From Paracoccaceae bacterium (lineage in GTDB: Bacteria; Pseudomonadota; Alphaproteobacteria; Rhodobacterales; Rhodobacteraceae): a DNA stretch of 64,000 nucleotides. Below, piece after piece: positions 1 to 7,209 of this stretch (its first letter is position 1; each line of letters starts with the position of its first letter). The stretch spans positions 1-64,000 of the forward strand of contig QWDA01000008.1 of NCBI GenBank assembly GCA_003605175.1. Direction: 5' to 3'. Both the position numbers and the translations under genes were made by a program. A model generated the notes under the pieces. The model did not search any database. It had not been told where the DNA came from and worked only from the letters and a program-made list of their open reading frames with translations.

Positions 1-426
1 TGCTCGGGGCATGACGGTGACACCAACAGCGGCCAGTCCGTCCACGTCGTCGGCAGATCACCTGACAGCCGTCACTGCGAAAACAGAAAACCGTTCCCAC
101 GCCCTGACTTCTTCAGCAGCCTGTTAGGAGCCAGTACAGCATTCATCGAGTCAAGGCAGCGTTACCACCATTGCGCCGGGATAGCGGCCTATCAGGTTGC
201 GGTGCGATCTCAGTTTCGGGTGCGGTATCATTTTGTCGGTCTGCCTGTCCGACAGCGTATCCGAGGAGCTAACGCGCGAGGGATCGAAGCCGCATGGCTG
301 AGACCGCGCGAGAGGGGGGGCTCGGTTCAAGAGAGCCCGGTTCTGCCCTGCCTAAGGCCAGGCAGGGCGCGCCAGACCGCCAATCATCCGGATTTGATTG
401 CGTAAAGTATCGAAAACTGATACTTT
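1..426. other. Left-edge region without a supported gene
   Basis: I see no open frame here with a recognisable family or a convincing ribosome-binding site. The only structured element is the inverted repeat just before abiEi (404-426), listed separately. The region may be the 3' flank of a gene outside the window or an island spacer. Confidence 0.5.
404..426 (+). promoter_or_regulatory. Inverted repeat touching the abiEi start, putative operator
   Basis: AAAGTATC (404-411) and GATACTTT (419-426) form a perfect 8-bp inverted repeat with a 7-bp spacer. It ends one base before the TTG that opens the abiEi frame. A weak promoter reading is TTGATT at 394-399 and TGATAC at 418-423 with an 18-bp spacer, which would put transcription start near the start codon. 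AbiEi antitoxins are known to repress their own operon by binding inverted repeats, so an operator role is likely but inferred. Confidence 0.5.
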
Positions 427-1227
427 TTGCGTGTGGAACAGGAATTCAGCCATGCACGGGACTATATCGACAGCCTCGCATCCAGCGGGCGCTATCACTT
501 CACGAGCGCCGACGCCAAACAGGCTCTGGGCTCCTCTCCCGATGCCGTCAAGCTGGCCCTGAACAGACTGGGAAAGCAAGGGCTGATCGCGACGCCGTCA
601 CGCGGCTTCTATGTCATCGTGCCGCCCGAGTACAAATCTCTCGGCTGCCTGCCTGCCGACCAGTTCATCCCGCACCTGATGGAGCATCTCCATCTGTCCT
701 ACTACGCCGGACTGCTGACGGCAGCGCAGTATTACGGGGCCGCCCATCAGAGGCCGCAGGAATTTCAGGTCTTCACTGAAAAATCCCGCCGCCCGATCAA
801 GTGCGGCAAGGTCCGCGTCAATTTCATCGCCCGCAAGCAGATCAAGCAGGTCGCAACCAAGCCGTTCAACACCCCGCGCGGCATGCTCGCCGTCTCCTCC
901 CCCGAGGCGACCGCGATCGATCTCGCGGGCTACCCCGATCACACCGGCGGGCTGGAACAAAGCGCAACGGTCCTCTCGGAGCTCGCCGAACAGATCGATC
1001 CCGACAAGCTGGTCGCCGCCGCACAATCCGCGCCGGTGCCGTGGGCACAGCGGCTTGGCTATCTGCTCTCCCTCGGCGAAGGCAGCGAAGCCACCGGCCC
1101 GCTGGAACAATACGTGCAGAGCAAGGCCCGTGAGTACGTCCCGCTTGCACTCTACGGCGACAAGGACGGCCCGCGGGCGCGTGCGTGGAAGCTGATCATC
1201 AACGAGGATGTGGAGCCCGAGTTTTGA
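427..1227 (+). CDS. abiEi: AbiEi-family antitoxin / transcriptional repressor
   Basis: This 266-residue protein has the layout of type IV toxin-antitoxin AbiEi antitoxins. An N-terminal winged helix reads roughly DYIDSLASSGRYHFTSADAK...ALNRLGKQGLIATPSRGFYVI, followed by the antitoxin body with the typical PxxYxxLG...HLxLSYYAGLLTAAQYYGAAHQRP segment. It should neutralise the adjacent nucleotidyltransferase toxin without stable complex formation and repress the operon. The start is TTG 427 or GTG 433; neither has a Shine-Dalgarno sequence. The stop TGA (1225-1227) overlaps the TTG start of the toxin gene, suggesting translational coupling. Confidence 0.85.
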   Translation: MRVEQEFSHARDYIDSLASSGRYHFTSADAKQALGSSPDAVKLALNRLGKQGLIATPSRGFYVIVPPEYKSLGCLPADQFIPHLMEHLHLSYYAGLLTAAQYYGAAHQRPQEFQVFTEKSRRPIKCGKVRVNFIARKQIKQVATKPFNTPRGMLAVSSPEATAIDLAGYPDHTGGLEQSATVLSELAEQIDPDKLVAAAQSAPVPWAQRLGYLLSLGEGSEATGPLEQYVQSKAREYVPLALYGDKDGPRARAWKLIINEDVEPEF

Positions 1228-2027
1228 TCCCGCGCGACTTTATCACCGAATGGCGCGCGCAGGCGCCATGGATCGAGGATGCGCAGGTCGAGCAGGACCT
1301 CGTCATCAGCAAGGCGCTCGTCGATATCTTCTCGCACCCCATCCTGAAAGACGCGCTCGCCTTCCGCGGCGGCACGGCGCTCTACAAGCTCTTCCTCAAA
1401 CCAGCTGCCCGTTACTCAGAAGATATCGACCTTGTGCAGATCACGGCTGAACCGGCAGGCGATGTCATGAGCGCGCTGCGCGATGTGCTCTCCCCCTGGC
1501 TCGATGACAAGCCCCGCTACAAGCAAAGCGAAGGCCGCGTCACCTTCAGATTCCGCTTTCAATCGGAGGACACGCCGCCGCTACCTCTGACCCTCAAGGT
1601 CGAGATCAACACGCGTGAGCATTTCGCGGTGCACGGCCTGCAAGAGATTCCCTTCACCGTCGACTCCCGCTGGTTCAACGGAGACTGCGCCATCCCGAGC
1701 TACGGCCTGAATGAGCTGCTCGGCACGAAACTGCGCGCGCTTTATCAGCGCCGCAAAGGCCGCGATCTTTTCGATCTGGCCGTCGCCCTGGACCACCCCG
1801 ACAGTGATCCGGCCAGGATCATCGAGACCTTCACGGCCTACATGGAGGATGGCGGCCACCATGTCACCAAGCCGCAATTCGAGGAAAACCTCGCCGCAAA
1901 ACTGGAGAACAGACAATTCACCGCAGATATCGGCCCGCTGCTGCGCGACGGCTTCGCCTGGGACCTTGAAGCTATGGCCGATAAAGTCAGCAATGAATTG
2001 ATCACCCGCCTGCCGGAGGCTGAGTGA
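1224..2027 (+). CDS. abiEii: AbiEii/AbiGii-family nucleotidyltransferase toxin
   Basis: The protein carries the toxin signature of the DNA polymerase beta-like nucleotidyltransferase fold: FRGGTALYKLF followed by RYSEDIDLV, which supplies the G-S/T and D-x-D catalytic elements. A later KLRALYQRRKGRDLFDL motif is also typical of AbiEii. Known relatives transfer nucleotides to target RNA and cause growth arrest or abortive infection. The frame is open upstream to 1185, but I chose TTG 1224 because it overlaps the antitoxin stop in a TTGA junction and matches the family N-terminus (LIPRDFITEWR). About 267 residues. Confidence 0.85.
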   Translation: MIPRDFITEWRAQAPWIEDAQVEQDLVISKALVDIFSHPILKDALAFRGGTALYKLFLKPAARYSEDIDLVQITAEPAGDVMSALRDVLSPWLDDKPRYKQSEGRVTFRFRFQSEDTPPLPLTLKVEINTREHFAVHGLQEIPFTVDSRWFNGDCAIPSYGLNELLGTKLRALYQRRKGRDLFDLAVALDHPDSDPARIIETFTAYMEDGGHHVTKPQFEENLAAKLENRQFTADIGPLLRDGFAWDLEAMADKVSNELITRLPEAE

Positions 2028-2136
2028 TGTCATCACGATCAAGACAATCTGCTTGCCGACGACGATCAAAGGTCTCACAAGGCTGACATTCCTAAACGCG
2101 CGGCTAAAAGCGCCCTAAAAAGAACAAACAGATTTG

Positions 2137-2167
2137 TTGGACGTGTAGATGAGCAATTTGCTACGAT
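2137..2167 (+). promoter_or_regulatory. Possible promoter giving a leaderless transcript
   Basis: TTGGAC (2137-2142) and TACGAT (2162-2167) resemble -35 and -10 boxes with a 19-bp spacer, slightly long. The ATG of the nuclease-helicase gene lies at 2174, about where transcription would start, and no Shine-Dalgarno sequence precedes it. This is an eye-only promoter guess. Confidence 0.3.
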
Positions 2168-2173
2168 CGCGCG

Positions 2174-5100
2174 ATGAAAAAGAATATTGATGTCATAGAG
2201 TTAAGTGCTACCGATCTTGTCGGCCACCTGAATTGTCAGCACCTTACTGAGCTTGATCTGAGCGTCGCGGCGGGAACCCTGAGCAAGCCCAAAATCTGGG
2301 ACCCGCTACTGGAAATTCTGCGCGAGCGCGGACGCCGTCACGAAGAAGGCTTCGTCGAGCATCTGAAGTCAGAGGGACTGGACGCCGTCACCATTGCCGG
2401 TGTCGACATCACGCCTGATGCTGTTGCGCAGACGCGCGAAGCGATGGCGCAAGGCGTTGATGTCATCATTCAGGGCGCACTCAAGCACGGACGCTGGGCC
2501 GGACGTGCGGACATCCTTCGCCGCGTAGAAACCTCGAGCGATCTTGGTGCCTGGTCCTACGAGGTCATCGATACCAAGCTGGCACGGGAGACCAAAGCCG
2601 GTTCTGTGCTGCAACTCTGCCTGTATGCTGATTTGCTCGCACAGGTGCAGGGCAAGGCACCCGAGAACGTCTATGTTGTTGCGCCGTGGTCGAACTTTCA
2701 GCCGCAGATATTCAGGTTCGCCGACTATGCAGCCTACTTCCGCAAGGCCAAGGCGGCGACCGAAGACGCCACCATCGACGACGCCCCGCCAGCGCAATAT
2801 CCCGAGCCGAAGGAGCACTGCGATATCTGCCGCTGGCGCGAACGGTGCGAACAGCGCCGCCGCGATGACGACCATCTGTGCCTTGTCGCCGGTCTCAGCA
2901 AGAACCAGACGACTGAACTGCACGAACGGGGCATCACGACCGCGACGGCGCTTGCGGCCATGCCGCTACCCTTGCCCTGGAAACCAAAACGCGGCGCGGC
3001 GCAAACCTATGAGAAGGTCCGCGAGCAAGCGCGGATTCAGATCGAGTCCAGACAGGCCGGAGCGCCGCTCTACGAGTTGCTGCCGGTCACCTCCGATGCC
3101 GGATTCTGCCTGCTGCCGGAATCGTCTGAAGGCGACATCTTCTTCGACATCGAGAGTGATGCGCATGTCGGCGAACACGGCCTCGAATATCTGTTCGGCT
3201 ACATCTTCCGCGATGATCACGGTGACTGGAGCTACCAAGCCGATTGGGCATTCGATCGTGAATCCGAGAAAGCGATCTTCGAGCACTTCGTTGATTTCGT
3301 CAGCGAGCGTCTGGAGCAGTATCCCGATCTACACATCTATCACTATGCGCCCTACGAACCGGCAGCCCTCAAACGCCTGATGGGCCGCTACGCGACCCGC
3401 GAGACGCAGATTGATGAACTGCTGCGCGGCCATGTGCTGGTCGATCTCTACAGCGTTGTCCGCAATGCCGTCCGCGTCGGCGTCGAGAGTTACTCGATCA
3501 AGAAACTGGAGCCGGTCTACGGCTACGAGCGGGACACCACACTTCCCGATGCCAATCAGGCGCTGGCCAGCCTTCAGGCAGGCCTTGAGCTAGGGGACAT
3601 CGACAGCGTCAGCGACGAAGACCGCAATACCGTCCAGTCCTACAACCGTGATGATTGCGCCTCGACCATCGCGCTACGGGACTGGCTTGAACAGCGACGA
3701 CAGGAACTGATCGATAGCGGCGAAGACGTCCCAAGGCCGCCGCCGTCCGAACAGCAAGCCAGCGAGGAACTGACCGCACGCGATCTGGCCGTCCAGGAAC
3801 TCATCGAGCGCCTGACCCATGATGTGCCGGTCGATATCGAAGTACGCTCCGACGAACAGCAAGCAAGATGGGTGCTCGCCTATCTGCTGGATTGGCATCG
3901 CCGTGAGGGCAAGGCGACGTGGTGGGAATATTTCAGGCTGTCGGCACTGACACCGGAAGAACTGATTGACGAGCGTGCCGCGCTTTCTGGTCTCAGCCTC
4001 ATAGACACGATCGACCAAAGCAAGACAGGCATCCCGACACACCGCTACCGTTTCGTCCAACAGGACACCGATCTACGCGGCGGTGAGAACCTGCGCAGCG
4101 CTGGTGGTGAGACTCTTGGCAGCATCGTCGAGATCAATGCGGACGAGCGCACCGTCGACATCAAGAAGATGGGCAAGACCAAGGACGAACATCCGGAAGC
4201 GGTCTTTGCCTTCAAAAAATTCGATCACGACGAACAGGAAGCTGCGATCTTCCGCATCGGCGAGTATGTTGCCGAGCACGGGATCGAAGGCGACGGCCCT
4301 TACCTGTCCGGACGCGCACTCTTGCTGCGCGAAGCACCGCGCATTGGTGGCCAGCCGACCAGACTGGATGGAGAAGAACCGCTCGATGCAGCGCTTCGCA
4401 TTGCTGCTCATATCGACGGAGGCATCCTGCCGATCCAAGGCCCGCCCGGCACGGGCAAAACCCATACCGGCGCGCACATGATTTGTCGTCTCGTCGAGGA
4501 CGGCAAGAAAGTCGGGATCACGGCCAACTCGCACAAGGTCATCCGCAATCTGCTCGATAAGGTCGTCAAAACTTCCGAGGAGCTGGGCGTCAACCTGACC
4601 TGCATGCAAAAACCCGGCGAGCGCGAACCCGATCAGGACCGCCTGATATTCGCCAAGAAAAACGAGGACGTGTTCGACGCTCTGGCTTCTGGCCAATGCC
4701 AGGTCGCTGGCGGCACGAGCTATGTTTGGTCGCGCGCTGATGCCGCAGACACGCTCGATGTGCTCTTCGTCGATGAGGCCGCGCAGATGTCACTCGCGAA
4801 TGTGCTGGCGGTTTCCCAAAGCGCAAAGACGGTCATCCTGCTCGGCGATCCGCAGCAACTCGACCAGCCGACCCAGGGCTCGCATCCGGACGGCACGGAC
4901 GTATCGGCACTGGAGCATATCCTTGGCGACGATCACACCATCAGCCCCGAGCGCGGGCTCTTCCTAGAAACCACCTGGCGTCTGCATCCCGAGATTTGTG
5001 CATTCAACTCGGAGCTCTTCTATGACGGCAAGCTCCATGCAAAGCCTGACTGCGCGCAGCAAACCATCACCGCAGACGGCCCGATCAGCGGCAGCGGGCT

Positions 5101-5623
5101 GCGCTTCCTGCCGGTGCCGCACTCCGGCAATCAGAGCTATTCGATCGAGGAAGCAGAGATCACCGCGCAGTTGGTGACAGATATCCTTGCCAGCAATCCC
5201 ACCTGGACCGACCGCGACGGCGACACCCACAATCTGACACTGGACGATATCCTCGTCATCACACCCTACAACGCGCAGGTCTTCGAGATTCAGCAACGAC
5301 TGCCCGGTGCACGCGTCGGCACGGTCGACAAGTTTCAGGGACAGGAGGCACCGATTGCCATCTACTCGATGGCAACATCGAGCTACGCCGATGCGCCGCG
5401 CGGTATGGAATTCCTCTACAGCGCCAACCGCTTCAATGTCGCAATCTCCCGTGCCCAGTGCGTCGCCATACTGATCGCCAGCCCGGAGGTCTTCGAAGCC
5501 GACTGCAAGACACCGCGCCAGATGCAACTTGCCAACGCCTTCTGCCGCTACCTCGAAATCGCAGATGAGATGGAGAGCACCGTAGCGGCTGCAGAGATCA
5601 TTTTAGAAGAGAGTACAGGTTGA
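2174..5623 (+). CDS. TM0106-type RecB-like nuclease / DEDD exonuclease / SF1 helicase fusion
   Basis: A 1149-residue three-module protein. Residues 1-230 are Cas4/RecB-like: Cys21 plus CDICRWRERC (Cys216, Cys219, Cys225; C-x2-C-x5-C) match the four-cysteine Fe-S cluster of Cas4/AddB nucleases, and D113 with the D133-T-K135 motif fits a PD-(D/E)xK active site. Residues about 320-500 look like a DEDD-type (YprB-like, RNase H fold) exonuclease, with FFDIES, HYAPYEPAALKRL and SYNRDDCAS. The C-terminal part is an SF1 helicase: QGPPGTGKT Walker A, FVDEAAQ Walker B, GDPQQLDQP, TTWRLHP, GTVDKFQGQE and NVAISRAQ. It should resect and unwind DNA or RNA. It heads an operon whose next gene starts at its stop codon. 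The domain order matches proteins catalogued as TM0106 family; a phage-defence role is inferred from context. Confidence 0.85.
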   Translation: MKKNIDVIELSATDLVGHLNCQHLTELDLSVAAGTLSKPKIWDPLLEILRERGRRHEEGFVEHLKSEGLDAVTIAGVDITPDAVAQTREAMAQGVDVIIQGALKHGRWAGRADILRRVETSSDLGAWSYEVIDTKLARETKAGSVLQLCLYADLLAQVQGKAPENVYVVAPWSNFQPQIFRFADYAAYFRKAKAATEDATIDDAPPAQYPEPKEHCDICRWRERCEQRRRDDDHLCLVAGLSKNQTTELHERGITTATALAAMPLPLPWKPKRGAAQTYEKVREQARIQIESRQAGAPLYELLPVTSDAGFCLLPESSEGDIFFDIESDAHVGEHGLEYLFGYIFRDDHGDWSYQADWAFDRESEKAIFEHFVDFVSERLEQYPDLHIYHYAPYEPAALKRLMGRYATRETQIDELLRGHVLVDLYSVVRNAVRVGVESYSIKKLEPVYGYERDTTLPDANQALASLQAGLELGDIDSVSDEDRNTVQSYNRDDCASTIALRDWLEQRRQELIDSGEDVPRPPPSEQQASEELTARDLAVQELIERLTHDVPVDIEVRSDEQQARWVLAYLLDWHRREGKATWWEYFRLSALTPEELIDERAALSGLSLIDTIDQSKTGIPTHRYRFVQQDTDLRGGENLRSAGGETLGSIVEINADERTVDIKKMGKTKDEHPEAVFAFKKFDHDEQEAAIFRIGEYVAEHGIEGDGPYLSGRALLLREAPRIGGQPTRLDGEEPLDAALRIAAHIDGGILPIQGPPGTGKTHTGAHMICRLVEDGKKVGITANSHKVIRNLLDKVVKTSEELGVNLTCMQKPGEREPDQDRLIFAKKNEDVFDALASGQCQVAGGTSYVWSRADAADTLDVLFVDEAAQMSLANVLAVSQSAKTVILLGDPQQLDQPTQGSHPDGTDVSALEHILGDDHTISPERGLFLETTWRLHPEICAFNSELFYDGKLHAKPDCAQQTITADGPISGSGLRFLPVPHSGNQSYSIEEAEITAQLVTDILASNPTWTDRDGDTHNLTLDDILVITPYNAQVFEIQQRLPGARVGTVDKFQGQEAPIAIYSMATSSYADAPRGMEFLYSANRFNVAISRAQCVAILIASPEVFEADCKTPRQMQLANAFCRYLEIADEMESTVAAAEIILEESTG

Positions 5624-7209
5624 TGGATGGAGCAGAGATCGAGCGGGTGAATTTCCCCGAGTGGACGGAGTACCAGAACAAGAACGGTCTCGATCCGCTT
5701 GGCATGCAGAATAGCAGCGTCAATCTCTATCAGACGTTCCTGCCAGGCATCAGTAACGTGACGCTGCGCATGCGCTATTACGGCCTCTATGCATGGCTCA
5801 ATCGGGCATACGGCCAGAATATCGGCGACACCAATCCCGAGACCTGGAAACGCTATATCCGCCGCACCGAAGCGCTCTATGCCTTGATCGCCTATCGGCA
5901 TGGCGGCGAAACCGGTGTTGCCGGAATCGACTGGGCCACCAAGAAACTGAACAGCGCCGCCAGCGATACCATCGAATTCGCGCAGGACGCCGAACCCGGT
6001 AGCGAGACGCATTACCTCCAGCAAGCGTGGGGTGCCTATGGCGCTGCTTATGGCAGTCAGGTTTCCGAGATCGGCATCCTCACCACCGTAGGACATCCCA
6101 TACCGGTGCTCACCGAAGAGATCGGCGAGCCGCTTGCGGCTGTGTTCGATGATGCAATGGGACTGCTGGCCAGCCGCTTCTTCGAAGTCATCAAGCGCGG
6201 TTCTGTCAGCCTGTCCGAACTCGATGAGTTTGCCGCGCTCGCACCGTCCGAGATCGACCCTGCAAGCGAGGAACGCGCACGCTATCAGGACATCCTGCTC
6301 AAAGAGCCCGAAAAGGAGGATGCGTCCGCGCTATCGCGACGCCTTAGTGTGCTGCTCATCCTGAAGGTCGCGGGACTTCTAGGCCGCGAACCCAAGCCCG
6401 ATGAAATCCGCTGGATTCTCTATGCGGGATACGACAGCGAAGGCCGTGCGCTCGATCTGGCATCGTCTGCTCTGGAAGCGCAGCGCCAGCGCTGGTGGGT
6501 CTATCACGCCAACGATCTCAGCCACATCGCGATGGAGACATTGCTCAAATTCGCGCTTGATCAGCTGGGCAATTTTCCGGCTGGCATCACCTTGGAGCGC
6601 CTCATCGGCCTGTGCGTCGATGAAATCCGTGATGCCTCCGAAGCATGGCCAGCTGACTGGCAAAGCTTCCTAGAAGACCTGACGCCTGCCACCAACGCCT
6701 ACGCTGCGGACGACCCCGAAGCGGAGTGGTCGCTCTCACGCGACATTGTGCGCGGTGCCGGACGCGACGACAAAAACTTCTGCGCGCCGGAGCTTGCGTG
6801 GAAGGCCGTCAAGCTGCTGGCGATCATCCACAAGCGCAGTCAGGAAGGCGAGCGCGATATCGCTGCCGAGCTCGGCCACTTCAATCCCGATGCCTTCCGC
6901 TCGCTATTGAGCGAGACGCGCTTCCTCGACCGCAACCTGAAGGCACCGTTTGCCGATATCATCGCGAACATCATCGAGGAACGGGTCATACGCCGCCACA
7001 TGTGGGTGGCGCTGCGCAAGTTCCGCTACCAGCGGGACTATACCTTCCTCATCGAGATGGATGAGGGACGCATCCGACTGCGCGAAAAGGACGGGCCGGT
7101 TTTCACGAACCCGCGTCTCGGCCCCGCGATCACCTTCCTCAAAGACATCCATCTGGTCGGCGGTCAGGGTCTGACCGATCTCGGCGCAGAAGCGGCAGGT
7201 GCCGCATGA
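5623..7209 (+). CDS. Unassigned 528-residue protein of the nuclease-helicase/PLD operon
   Basis: I do not recognise a characterised family. The protein appears mostly alpha-helical and cytosolic, with no membrane segment or signal peptide. The N-terminal stretch (YQTFLPGISNVTLRMRYYGLYAWL) looks like the most conserved part. ATG 5623 overlaps the upstream TGA by one base and is preceded by GAAGAGAG. The stop overlaps the start of the PLD gene in an ATGA junction. This coupling implies a fixed-ratio complex with both neighbours, perhaps as adaptor or sensor. That role is inference only. Confidence 0.7.
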   Translation: MDGAEIERVNFPEWTEYQNKNGLDPLGMQNSSVNLYQTFLPGISNVTLRMRYYGLYAWLNRAYGQNIGDTNPETWKRYIRRTEALYALIAYRHGGETGVAGIDWATKKLNSAASDTIEFAQDAEPGSETHYLQQAWGAYGAAYGSQVSEIGILTTVGHPIPVLTEEIGEPLAAVFDDAMGLLASRFFEVIKRGSVSLSELDEFAALAPSEIDPASEERARYQDILLKEPEKEDASALSRRLSVLLILKVAGLLGREPKPDEIRWILYAGYDSEGRALDLASSALEAQRQRWWVYHANDLSHIAMETLLKFALDQLGNFPAGITLERLIGLCVDEIRDASEAWPADWQSFLEDLTPATNAYAADDPEAEWSLSRDIVRGAGRDDKNFCAPELAWKAVKLLAIIHKRSQEGERDIAAELGHFNPDAFRSLLSETRFLDRNLKAPFADIIANIIEERVIRRHMWVALRKFRYQRDYTFLIEMDEGRIRLREKDGPVFTNPRLGPAITFLKDIHLVGGQGLTDLGAEAAGAA

